From Lingula anatina (Eukaryota; Brachiopoda; Lingulata; Lingulida; Lingulidae), in the NCBI RefSeq assembly GCF_001039355.2, contig NW_019776079.1, forward strand, positions 1,048,023 through 1,112,022: a stretch of 64,000 bases of DNA. Direction: 5' to 3'. A program made the translations under genes and the position numbers. Under the pieces are notes generated by a model, which had not been told where the DNA came from, did no database searches, and saw only the letters and a list, made by a program, of their open reading frames with translations. Shown here piece by piece: positions 1-12,022 of this stretch (position 1 is the first letter of the stretch; each line of letters starts with the position of its first letter).

Positions 1-847
1 TAGAAAGTTTAGGATTTTTAACGTATAATTCACGCTGTTAAGAATTCCGATCACCAATTTTTGTTGTTTTTTACGGAGCTTAATAATGCCATTACGTTGC
101 TGAGCAAATATATTCGACTTTTTAAAAAACTTTTCCCCTTCGTTACTTCCTTATCGCTTCTTTTTAATATAAGAAGGGTGGAACTCTAGACCAAAACGTC
201 ATAAGATTATCTAATAATTGAGGTATTTCAGAGAACTTCAAAGCACATCTGTTGTTGTTTTATAACGAATTCTGCATGAGTAACCAAAGGCTGCATGCAT
301 AAATTAACCGATATGGATCAAATCACAACTGACAACCGGAAAGAGGAAAACGGATTTCGTCAGAACCATCACTATTATGGTGCACCTTTTATTATTGTAC
401 TTAATAAGATAGAACTAGTTATCTGAAAAGATAGAAGAAATTAAGTGAAGAAAAAAAAACCAAATGACACGAGCATAATGGCTATTATATCTGTCTTTGT
501 AATAACACTTAAGCAGTCGCTTAAGTCGCTTACGAGCTCTAAATGTGGAACTGCGGACAGTAATTTAGCTATAGTATCGGTACAGTAATTTATTTTGCAA
601 TCCGCCGTGTATCTGTATGTTGTGAATGACGTTGAGCCATCAAACAGTCATTTGTCAGTGCACGCGGCTTGGTTGGTGGGTGATTAAGTGCCCAAGTAAG
701 TTCTGCTACAACCGCACTCCCTCCGAGCCCAGCCCAGCGAACCGCCCATTTGTTCTAATTAACATCAACATGGACACGCACATTATTTACTCCCTGTCGA
801 GTATGAGTGTACTAGGGTTAAAACCACATGTCATGACACAACCAAGT
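1..847. other. Upstream flank, no gene seen
   Basis: AT-rich DNA with no long or splice-supported reading frame. It probably contains the distal promoter of the secreted-peptide gene whose TATA box lies just to the right. Nothing else could be supported. Confidence 0.4.
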
Positions 848-849
848 TC

Positions 850-857
850 TATATAAA
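850..857 (+). promoter_or_regulatory. TATA box and first-exon start of the secreted-peptide gene
   Basis: TATATAAA lies about 30 bp upstream of a presumed start near 880-885. The presumed first exon (about 880-975) ends in a strong 5' splice site (CAAG|gtgagt) at 975/976. A short upstream reading frame beginning ATGGATGTC near 872 closes at a TGA inside this exon. That this exon joins the coding exon at 2571 is inferred from strand, spacing and splice signals. Confidence 0.5.
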
Positions 858-2570
858 GGGAAGCTTTTGGAATGGATGTCACTGTTACCAAAAGTCAAGA
901 TCTGGATATCGTCGTTTGAGAATTCCGTTATACACAACGAGTTCGTCCGCTGAATATATCTCTATGGATTACAAGGTGAGTGATATGCATATGTATGACA
1001 CTAAAAAAGATCATGTTAAAACATTTGTAAATTATATTTGACTTTGGGGACCAGGTCTTAAACAATTAATGACAGTGAATGTTGAAAGATTTTTTTTCTG
1101 AAATCAAGAGACACATTGACACATTTAACTGGTTCTGGAATATTTCGTTTGTTTTGCGTGTTGAAAACGATATCTACAGAACTTGAACAAATGTGAAATG
1201 TACGAACCACTGCGTCTGAAGGCTCACATAACATGAAAAACAATTTACTTTAAGAAGTGGAATGTAGACTGTTGATCATAAATCAGAGGAGGTAAACGTA
1301 TTACTTTTACAAACCAAAACAACTTGTTGAATCGACAAATATGTTCTGCGGAATCACGCAACCAACCGATAGAATATCTAGAAAGTGAAAATTGTCACTA
1401 CTGTATTATTTTTGCAATTTACCTCGTTGAGTGTGTTATGTTTGTTTTTACTTAAATTTTTCAGCTGTGGGCATTTGAATGGCGATTCGGTTCGTAAATC
1501 ACCTGGTTTGGTTTGATCGTGATTATAATATTGAATTAGGCCTACTGTTTTTAACTCTAACACTGTTTTTCAAGTGAAAAGTTTTATACTAGCACCGTCT
1601 TTCTAGGATGAGCAGTTCTTTTGTGGGTGAAATTTTGTTTTCCATTTCATTAAAGCACAATACACACTATGGAATTCAATGATCATATCCAATGCCTATA
1701 TGCTAAAATTCAAACATGAAATTCACTAATTAAACTGCAACAAGAGATAAATGGCATTTATGAAGAAGTGGTTTTAACAAAGGAAAGCCCAAACGCTAAC
1801 AAGGTATATAGAAAACATCGCAGAACAATATACTACTTTCGTTACATCACCCGTGATGAAAAGGATTTCGTATTTACGTAACACAAGACTCTTTTTTATA
1901 CATAAGTTTGTTTAGTGTTATGAGTCTGATGATTTCCTATTTCTCTTACAAACCTTTTATTCGAAAATCCGAAGGATCGACTAAAACGAGTGTGTAAACA
2001 GCGACTAATCATTGTGAACGAGATAAACAAAGCTGTCAGCAAATCTTCAATAATTGAATGTTTATTTGGTATATACAACTACGTTTTATTTGAAGAACGT
2101 AATATCCAAGCAGGTTAGGAAACTTTGGTTCCCATTAAGTGTCTCTATCCAGATATTGCCATTGACATTATAAAAATGCATAGGATCTGATCTTTTAAAG
2201 TTTAATCGTACTGAAATCTAATGAGTGTGGGAGCAAGAATGCGCTTTATATATGTATAATAAACTATCATAATTGCATACTGGTACATCAATTATGACGA
2301 TGTATGTTCACATTTACATTAATCAATGAGACATTCTTTCTCTACTCTGTCTGGGTACGATTTAAGGAACAAGATAAGAGAAAGCGATAGAAAAGGTGTT
2401 AAGTCGGTTTCCCTCAACAAAGTCAACTTAGTTAGCTATTTAACTTATTGCAGTCTTTCAAATTAGGATTAATATGTGTTAATCTGTTGGTTATCTCTTC
2501 TACAAAGAGCACGATTTCTGCTTGGAATGAATTCATGCAAAGCATTAATAGGCTGTCGATCAAATTTCAG

Positions 2571-3337
2571 ATGAACATGTCCGCCGTACGGTTAATAGCT
2601 GTGATTTTGGCACTTGCTTGTCACCTCTGTGATGCAAAATCTCTATATCTCTACAAAAGGTGAGTAAAAAAATCATTAACCTCTAACACACGCTTCTAAA
2701 CGCATTATGGGGGTTGAAAAGGGCGTTTGATTTTTGATTTTATAAGCTCATTTCACAAAACACTTGAGGATATACAGCAAATCAGTATAAAAATTTGCCA
2801 ATAAAAATAGCTAAACTGCTGGCATAACATTTTGGGGGTGCTTTGTGTAAACGGCTGTGGGCAAAGATATTCTAAACTGTTTCTACTGTCATTTGAAAAA
2901 TACAATTGTAGGAACATCCGGTGAGAATTTGGATAGGCACTTTGTGAGATTAGCGTTATATTCCCCAGTGTACGCGTCTCGCAGACCCTTTTCACGCTAT
3001 ATTTGAATTTTAACTGTTCATGTTCACCCTTTTTACCCCGTTACTGGCAGAACAATCACTATGTATAAAAAATATCATACATTTCAGGGGAGATATGTCT
3101 ATGTATAACAACGAAGCTATGGGAATCTGCACGTGGTGCGGCGAGGCTTACGGCCTAGGATCAGAATGCTTGCAGAGTTTCAAAACATACCGACGGTGCT
3201 TTACAGCTGCCACCGAGAGGAGGAAGCGCAGCTCAGGCGTAGAGCCACCCTCTGACGACGACATCTCCTTGCCTGTAAGATACATACAGGAGGTTCTATC
3301 ACGGTCAGCGTTAGACAATACGAATACAATCTGGTGA
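2571..3337 (+). CDS. Secreted cysteine-containing peptide precursor (putative neuropeptide/hormone)
   Basis: Two coding exons, 2571-2659 and 3088-3337, join in phase to give 112 aa. The ATG directly follows a possible acceptor (tttcag|ATG). Residues 1-21 are a typical signal peptide with a hydrophobic core (LIAVILALA) and a small-residue cleavage region. A dibasic KR falls at the exon junction, and a multibasic RRKR lies about 45 residues later. The segment between them holds four cysteines in the pattern C-x2-C-x9-C-x9-C (CTWC ... C ... C), with a GLG motif between the pairs. The rest of the precursor is acidic, then ends in NTIW. Signal peptide, convertase sites and an intervening disulfide peptide match peptide-hormone precursors. 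I cannot name the family; trissin, elevenin and CCAP do not fit. It could instead be another small secreted effector. Confidence 0.62.
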
Positions 3338-4615
3338 CCTTGCTAGTAGATGCACAAGTTGAAACAACGTCGCCGTGCCTTGGACCACACTAAACAGTAT
3401 TCAACACACTTCTCTAAGTATTTCCGAATTGCTCAGCATCACTCTGCTGGTAACTCTAATGATAAACATTAATTTATTGTCTTGTCGCTATTTATTTATA
3501 AATATTTATTCATTTACTCAATCAACATTACGCAGATAATGTGGAATCCCCTGTATGGGCACTTACGATTATTAGCGTTGACCATGCCATGGATTTTAGT
3601 TATATTAACTCGTAGACCTACGTTTCAGCAACGCATCACATAACACGTCCTGTTGAGATAAAATAACATATGGCTTCTCTATAATAGTCGTTTCATAACT
3701 AAAATAGATCGGTATGGAAACTACATAAACAGAAAGAACCTGATCTCCGATTGAAAGAACAATGACTTACCACTGAAGAAAGACGCTGAAAACACGAAAT
3801 ACTTCGGACTTCTTATTACAAATGTCAAGTGGCGGTCGTTCCAATATGAAGAGGGCAATGCTTATCAGATAACATGTATTATTTCTCAAATAACCAAACC
3901 GTTGCAACACTGGGACTTACCACTTTTGTCACGAAGGTTTTCTGATGCTAATTATTCTTTCTCCAGTTATTTTGTATGTCTCTAGTTGATGGCGAGTAAA
4001 TAAACTCAGGTTGTCTCCAGACAGCAGCTTTTTCTCTTGGTAGATAGTAAATCACATTCATAGATTAATTGTGTGGTCTTAAAGAAGGGCTACTATAATA
4101 ATTTATAGCCATCTGTTTGAAAGAGATTTAAAACGTTTTAAATTTCTGTAACGCAATGGTTCCAAGAAACCGAGGCATTAGTAAAGGAACTGGTTCGTTT
4201 TGTGACTAAACGTCATTTCAGTTTCTAATATATTTGTGAAATGAAAAATGGTCAATCATTTAGAATAATCAAAATAATGAAATTCAACTTTTCGAACATA
4301 AAAAAGTAAACAAAACAGAAACATAGAGAGAAATGCGTAAGAAAAAAACGAAATAAACCGTATTGCATGTAGTAATACAGTGAGCCAGTATCATAGTACA
4401 AACAGAAATTTCGTGGGCAAAGAATTTATGACAAACAAAATTTGGAGGAAAGTAGTTACACGTTAAAATTAACCACTTTAAACTCGATTTTTATGCTACC
4501 TTTTACCATTGTTCCATCAATGTATCAAAATGCTGTCGGAATTACTTTCGTACGCCTGGTAAACATTAGTCTTCGCACGTTGAAGACAAAAGTAAACTCA
4601 CACACAGTGCAATGG

Positions 4616-4619
<4 letters not shown>

Positions 4620-4652
<33 letters not shown>

Positions 4653-4674
4653 GAGAGAGAGAGAGAGAGAGAGA
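4620..4674. repeat. Compound (GT)n-(GA)n microsatellite
   Basis: About 15 GT units followed directly by about 11 GA units. The frames through it are low-complexity Cys/Val or Ser/Leu strings. Confidence 0.95.
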
Positions 4675-5272
4675 ATGCAAATTATGTTTTAGAGACAATG
4701 TGTACTGTAAGCTCTCAAAGATAGGCCTATACCAGGAAACCTTGCTACGAGTCAATATATCAGACAGGACAAAGTGGCTTCGACCGAGTGGGTCTGCCTG
4801 GTGCAACTGTTTCTGTATTAAATAGCATTAATTAGCTTTTAATCAAATTGGCCGAAGACGCCGTGTTAATCGAAGGTAATGCAATTTGAAAGTGCTTCTT
4901 GATTCATAATCTGGAATTAAGCTAATCAGAGTTGGCCTGTCTCTGACCTCAATACAGATAATTACTTATATCATTGGCAGAATTGTTGCTAAATGTACCA
5001 ACGGTAATTATCATGCAGATGATTCCTAGAAATGTTGCTCCCCAAACAAGAAGTACAAGCATTATGGTGTTTACAGCAAATTAGTTTCTAAATGACCTTT
5101 GCAATGGTTCACTTTTCCCAAGCTAAGACCTCACCTCTGCTTTAGAAGATTGGCCCACATGGTAATATTAGAGGAGTGCCTGACGTATAAACACTGAGAA
5201 ACACGTATTTTTGATGGTTAATGTAACGAGGCACTTCTTAATCAATAGTTTCCTGAGAACATACAGACATGG

Positions 5273-5440
5273 CAGGGGCGGATCCAGAGATATTTTCTGA
5301 CAGTCTTCCAAATTATCTTTGTTGATCCATCCTACATTTCTGACCGTCTTCCGACAGAAAACATTAGATACCTGTCAATGTAAACTTGAAAATCTGACCG
5401 TCTTCTGGAAGACCCAGAAGACGGCCTAAATCCGCCCCTG
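5273..5440. mobile_element. 168-bp TIR element (MITE-like), copy 1
   Basis: Starts CAGGGGCGGATC and ends AATCCGCCCCTG, so the ends are inverted repeats of about 12 bp. It is flanked by a direct CATGG (5268-5272 and 5441-5445), a likely 5-bp target duplication. A second copy in the same orientation lies at 49426-49594. There is no coding capacity, so it would need a transposase in trans. The superfamily is uncertain. Confidence 0.8.
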
Positions 5441-6443
5441 CATGGGGATAAATAACTGGACAGCTCCCGTCTGTAAATTAATGTATAATTTATGTATTTA
5501 AAAATAATGCTAAATGGAAATATTCTTTGCTTGCCAGAAATAAGTAAAAATAATACAAAGTACATTTTTATTTCAGCAAACTTTATAAAATAAACAACCT
5601 AAATTCATTCTTTGCAGTCCTACGGTGACTAAAATGGTGTCAAAGCTGCAATGCTAGGTTGTCTTAATTTTTGCGTTAGATCTGTAAAATAGATATCCAC
5701 TGTGATATTTGGAAAATGTGCGCAACGAATTGCTGATAATGCAGCTTCGGCGTTTTTAAATAATATGTTCCTCAAGTGACAGTGACTGCATACAACAGCC
5801 GCGAAACTTTCATGCAAATTTCCAACTGGATAAATTAATGAGTTCCCTCGGCCCCAATGGCGCCACAATATAGTTCAAATATAAAATGAAAACGACATTA
5901 AAACCATTTTAAATTAACACTAGATAAGCAATCAAGCTGCTATACAAAACCAATGAACTCGGCAACGCACACTATCCTAGCGTAGAAGAGAAATACTCCA
6001 TAAAGACGGGCTTCAATCGCGTTTTCGACAAATGTACCTGTATTTAAAGCAACGTTGGAAGAACAGTGAACCCCATCCGTTATTCTACTGGTTTTAACTC
6101 CCACAAAATTAACATGTAAAATTATAAAAAGACATTTTCTTGTCACAAGCTGTTTTTTTCCCTTATAGTCTTAATCAAAATGAATAATTGTATGGAATTA
6201 ACCCGTAGGATAATTGTGTACTGGTTAGTTTATAGTTCCACTTGTACACTCAGTAGGCAGACCATCGGCTGAAAGTTTCCAGAAAAGAGACGTAACTACG
6301 TCAATGTATAGATATTGTAAGTTCAGTAAGAGCTCTAAAAACCTTTTATGCAATTCGTAGGGCATAATCCAATTCCATTCTTACAAACCAAGCAAAACCC
6401 TCGCCAGTCGAAAAAATCATTCGATCGTTCACTTTCACGCCCT

Positions 6444-6479
<36 letters not shown>
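6444..6479. repeat. (GT)n microsatellite
   Basis: About 18 GT units. Confidence 0.95.
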
Positions 6480-7002
6480 GTGCAGAAAAATCTTGCAAGA
6501 ATAGACCCACCCTCATCTAAATACGCGTGGTGTCACTTCTCAAAACAATAGCAACACTTATAATTTACTCTTTAGGTCAGCGACGGAAAAAATCATTTGT
6601 GTCACTAACCCCTTGGAGTTGGATGGGGGGTGGGGGTGGCATGCACGACATTGGCTTACATATTATATGCCTCATTGTTCTCTGCACAAAGGTTCATTCT
6701 GTTACGGTTCTCTGGACGACCTTCAACACATACTATCTTAACTTTGGTAATTGGAAGCAGTGTGACAATCAATCTCTTTAAGACCAGTAACTCAAGAGGA
6801 AAGATAGACACGCTGTGTCAAATTATCAATACATGTGTTTTAAGCAAGGAGTGTCCACGTTTACTGATAATGTACTGTAGTAGGCACTTTGCGTTGGTGT
6901 CAAAGCAAAATGTATCATTATTGCAAGCAGGTAATCCTTGGTCCATAAATTGATGCCATTTAAAAAGGTTATCAGTCAAATAGTGCCAAATATTGCCAGA
7001 CT

Positions 7003-7008
7003 TTTATT
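7003..7008 (-). terminator. Candidate poly(A) signal of H6PD
   Basis: AATAAA on the minus strand (tttatt on the plus strand) about 205 nt after the H6PD stop codon. Confidence 0.5.
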
Positions 7009-7212
7009 AAAATAATTAATCAAGAGGTTGAAAATCACAATGTTGGTCATTTAACAGCATACATGTTGGTCATTTAGTCCAGCAGTAATTAATCATAATT
7101 ATTCATTTTTGTGATGATCATGATGACCTATATTTGAGGTTGGGTTATAAAAGACATTTAAGATTCTGAGACAAATAAGAACAAGAATATATCGGGAGAA
7201 GATGATAAATGA

Positions 7213-10200
7213 TTATGACAAAGATTTTCCAAATAATGCATCGTGATCGATGTACCAGGTCATAGTACCCTGATCGGGATTGACGCCAGTTATTGGCCAT
7301 TTGTCAGCGTTGGTTTCATCATTACTAATTACCTTGAGTACTTCGTGTTTGTGAGAACCAAGTACAAACACAGCAATTTCTCTAGCCTTATTGATGGCTG
7401 GAAAAGTAAGAGTCATTCTTTGTTTAATACTGTCCCCTTCACGACCTGGTGTTAAGACAACCAGTCTTGTCCTTTCTTTCAAAGAATTTTGGCCTCTGAA
7501 TAATGATGCAGTGTGACCATCCATTCCTACACCAAGGACTATAAAGTCCAGCCTTTGATTACTGATGAGTTTTTGCATATGGTTTTCATACAACTTGCTG
7601 CCCAAATCATCAGGGTTGCATATATCTGTGAAGAGATAAGTTGGCATAGGGTGAATGTTACTCATTGGAATGTCAATAAAACGAAGCAGGCGTTCATCCA
7701 AATTGTGAAAATTATATTCAGTGTGATTACTAGACACACATCTCTCATCCACCATCCATATATGAATTTGCTTCCAAGGAAACAAATAAGGCACTGTTGC
7801 CAGTTTTGAGAATAAGACAAGTGGACCTGCACCACCAGAGAATGCTATGTGGAAGATGCCTCTCTTTCGTATGGCATCCAAAGCAGAGTTTGCCAGATCC
7901 TCTACAAGTCTTTGTATTAAGGAATCTGTTGAAGCACTCACCAGAGTATTCCCTAAGAAAGTGTCTGGAATTTGGGCCATGTTATGAGACACCATATTTA
8001 TGTCTTCATCTGATAGGATTAGATCAACCCTTTGGTTTGACTTAGAAAATGTCTGGTCATTGAAATCTATGTGCTTGAAATCATACTGAAAACTAAGATT
8101 GCGGAATGAGCCTTTACCACCAGGATAAAGTTTTGGTAAGTTGTCTCCTAAGACTGACAATCCTTGTCCCCAGTAGTTCCAAGACTGAAGAAGATGGTCT
8201 GTCCCTATAAAACCAGTTCTATCTCTATGAAATACAGAAGATATCACACTGGCATATGCATTGGTATTTTGGATCAAAGAAAAGGCCCTATATTGAGTTA
8301 AGTTTTTGTTTGCAATGTCACTTTCAGAAAACTCATGGAACATACCCTCCTGGAGATAAATGGGTAGATTTAATGTGTGTAATATGGATGGGATCTTGGC
8401 TGGCCCATGAGACAAACTGAAAATTAGTTCGCTTCTGTTTTTACAGGTGTGATAGGGGAGACAAAATGATCTGTCTTTGAAAACAATTCTTATGTAGCTG
8501 TGCCTCTCATCCATCTTCTTACCAGACATCAGAACAAATGGCACCCCCTGCCATCTTTTTGAGTTGATTCGTAGGAGAACAGCAGCAAATGTTGGAGTCA
8601 AGTGGGTGGAGCCAGATTTCTGTAACCCTTCTTGAATTTCACTTCCATAATTCTGATACTGTCCAAGAAGAATATCACCTGGTGACAGGGCCTGGAATTT
8701 TTGCAATACCCTGATTTTGTTTTGTTCAATTTCTTCTTTATTGGTAGCATTCTTTGGTAAATCCATTGTGACCAATAACAGAAGTTCAGTCAAGTGATTT
8801 TGCAGGATATCACGAATTACTCCATACTCATCATAATACTCAAGACGATCTGAAAATCCAATATATGTGTTACTGTAAGGAAATGTTATGAAACAAACAT
8901 CATTTTCATTATTTGACAGACTTCATGTAAACATGGTTGTGTCTGCCTGACCAATTTGAGAATAATCACAGAAATGAGGCAAAAAAAAAAAAAAACATTA
9001 ATAAATATCCATCTCAAGAAGTAGGAGTCATAAACTTACAACAGGACATCATTTTTCTAGGAGTTAGAACTTGTTTAATACAATTCCAAAGTCAACAAAA
9101 CAGGATATTTCTTTATTCCTTTGCAAAAACGGCAAAACTGTTAGTTTAGGAAACAAATAATCAGATATAAATTTCCCAAAATATGACTAGCTTACTCTAA
9201 AATAGTGCAGCAATTTTACATCAAACATCCAAAGACACTTTATAGAAGTGGTTAAATCAGCAGACATGCTTTAATTAACACATTCCATACAAATCAACAG
9301 CTAAATGTGCTATTCACAGCTGTAAGTACCCATGTATTGTTATCTACTGACATTCGGTGGCATATTTCCCTGGAGGTTAAGATAATTTAGAGATAATTCA
9401 TGTGAGTCCTACCTTCATACTGTGATAACTGCCTAGTCAGTTCATAATCTACAGGCATAAAATTGGCTCAATTATTAAACATGTAAGAGTTAAGTTAGAT
9501 ATAAATAGTTTCTGCCCAACTGTAATCCCACATCAACTGTGTGCCACCTAATTGCATTGAAGATTGAATTGAATAGCTGCATGTTAAAATGATGTCAGTT
9601 TGATAAATCTACCACTTAAATATGATGTAACCCTTGGATCTCTTTATGCCAAACACAGAGGGTTCCCCATCCTTTATCTCACCTTTCACATCTGATGTTT
9701 CTGTTAATACCACTTCGACCTTTTCTACATGATTTCGATTCAAAACCATCTCCAGGTGGACATTGTTTGTTCTGAAAGAAATGAAACATCATACTGAACA
9801 AAGAATCAAAGTGCATTTGATTTAACTTGATAGACTGGAAGTACCCTGTATAACTCAAAGACATTAACACAATGAAATCATTTAGGCTTTATTTCATTAG
9901 GTTATAGAAAGACCCGTTTCCACGCCTGCTTGTACATTACACAAAACTGTGGTTCACAAAATTTAACATTTTTAAATATATCCTTCACTACTGTAATGAC
10001 ACACAATTTTTAAACTGTAGTCCCATCACTCAAACTGTAATGACACACAATTTTTAACCTGTAGTCCCATCACTCAAACTCTAAGCAAACTTCCTATTAC
10101 TATCTAGGTGTTAAAAACAAGTCAACCTTCGTTTTCCAGCTCCAATGAAAAAATTAATCATTAAAAAAATCTCCACTGAATTCAGTATCACAGTGCATCA

Positions 10201-11988
10201 ACCCACCTTACTGGTAATACCTGCATGGCAATGGGTTTGGCTAAATAGTGGTCAACTCTGTAAATTTCTTCCTCTCTAGAAACAATAAAGAAGGATTAAC
10301 ATTAATGTCAGTATGTACACCTTAAACAAAAAATAATTAAATCAGATTTTTAAAGGAGATTCTTCAAAAATGTCTCTTTTTCAATAACGTAAGAAAAATC
10401 AATGACAAAAGCGTAATGTTCTACAGAAGATCAAGACTAATAATGCAAAATATAACAAAGAAGATAGATATTAGAATCCGTAAGCTATAGTCCATAACTG
10501 GATCCTGAATTGCCACCACATCCTTCAACACAATGTGTATCCCGTAACATTAATATCACTTTGAAATAAGCATCCCAACTTTGTGGGTAGTTACAGAATC
10601 ATATTTCGTTCATATTTTCTAATGGTGCATTATAACATTCATATTCTCAATAATCACAAAATTTACATCTGAGCAGTTCTTCATGCTTTTGTAATTCAAA
10701 ATTGCTACTGAAAAGGGGTTAGTTTTATGAGAATAGTTGTCTAGAGTGTACAAGGAATGATGCAGCTGCCCTTTCTTGGCATTGTAGCTTTTATGTCTTG
10801 ATATTCAGTTTGTCAATCTTGTGCCTACACTGGAAGGTGGTACCAATATCTTTCTATTCATTAAGATCTGATTGGATATACTTTATACTGAGTATAGCTG
10901 AAAAATATATCATGGCTTTGGCTGTTTAGACCACCAGAGAATACAAAAGGCACAAAAGAGTGGTGGAATTTTTGCTCTTTTCAATCCTAGATCGTGTACA
11001 GTATTCTTACATGTCAGAAACCCCAAGACTCTGTTGTTACCACTTCCATAAAAAACAATGATTTTCAAAACACAAACTGAAGTATGTAACACACATAACT
11101 TTTTTATCTGAGGTTAACCATCAACTCTTTATGTTTAAAGGTGTGTGCCTACACTGGAAGGTGATACCAACCACTCCTGCACAAAACAAGCCAAACTCAA
11201 CTGTACAGCAAATTATGCCACCTAGTGGCAAATTTGACTTAAAGTGGTTGAACTGTTTGCCTTCAAACCAAGTATGCATCTCTATGTAATCACAGTTTTT
11301 ATCTCAAAAACTAATTTGCAGGAGGTTGTTTAGTCTTGATATCATCAAACATGATCTATGTTATGCTTTCACTGGTGCAATGTCTTTAAGGTAATGAAGA
11401 GACCATTATTACACCATAAAGAAAAGAACTTAATCTGCAAAATTATCATCTTTATGTGACCAGTAAAGTGCTGTTCCATGAATTCATCAATTCTATGAGC
11501 ATAAAGAAGGGTTCGATGCTTTATCAGTGCTTAGGTATAATATCATGCTTCAACTTTGTTCCCACCAAACAATTAGACTAGCTGTTATGGGCAAGTATGT
11601 GTTCAAAGCAGAATTAAAACTACACTGCACTAAATAATAACATAAATGAGAATCTTTTTAAAGGGCACTTAAAAACTAATACTTTAGTTAACTGAATGCA
11701 TGTTAAATAATTTTAATAGTTTTTATGGTCATTCCATAGTACTATGATTGCTGCAGATTGCAAGGGGGAGAGAGTTTTATTACCTTATCCATTCAGTATT
11801 ACACTAATTTACAAACCCCTGTTGCAGTCATGCATGGAAAAGCTTGCTGAACTTTAGGCCAGTGCCAAGCAACAGTGAAGTAAGAATGGCAATTCTGAAG
11901 AAATTTCAGCATAAATCAGCCCAAATGAGCCACTAATATACAGTATGCATGTTTAAAAAATCAGTTTGCTTCCTGGGAGTAAAAAGGA

Positions 11989-12022
<34 letters not shown>

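Larger units (their letters stand above)
3338..7212. other. Intergenic region between the peptide gene and H6PD
   Basis: No conserved coding exon was found. It contains a GT/GA microsatellite (4620-4674), one 168-bp TIR element (5273-5440), a GT microsatellite (6444-6479) and the 3' end region of H6PD. Short frames here are either microsatellite translations or lack splice context. Confidence 0.5.

Noticed and set aside
7243-8045. Plus-strand frames opposite the last H6PD exon
   Set aside because: They are shadows of a well-conserved coding exon.
9001-9700. Possible extra H6PD exon between 8850 and 9682
   Set aside because: Exons ending at 9683 and starting at 8849 already join in phase across conserved sequence.
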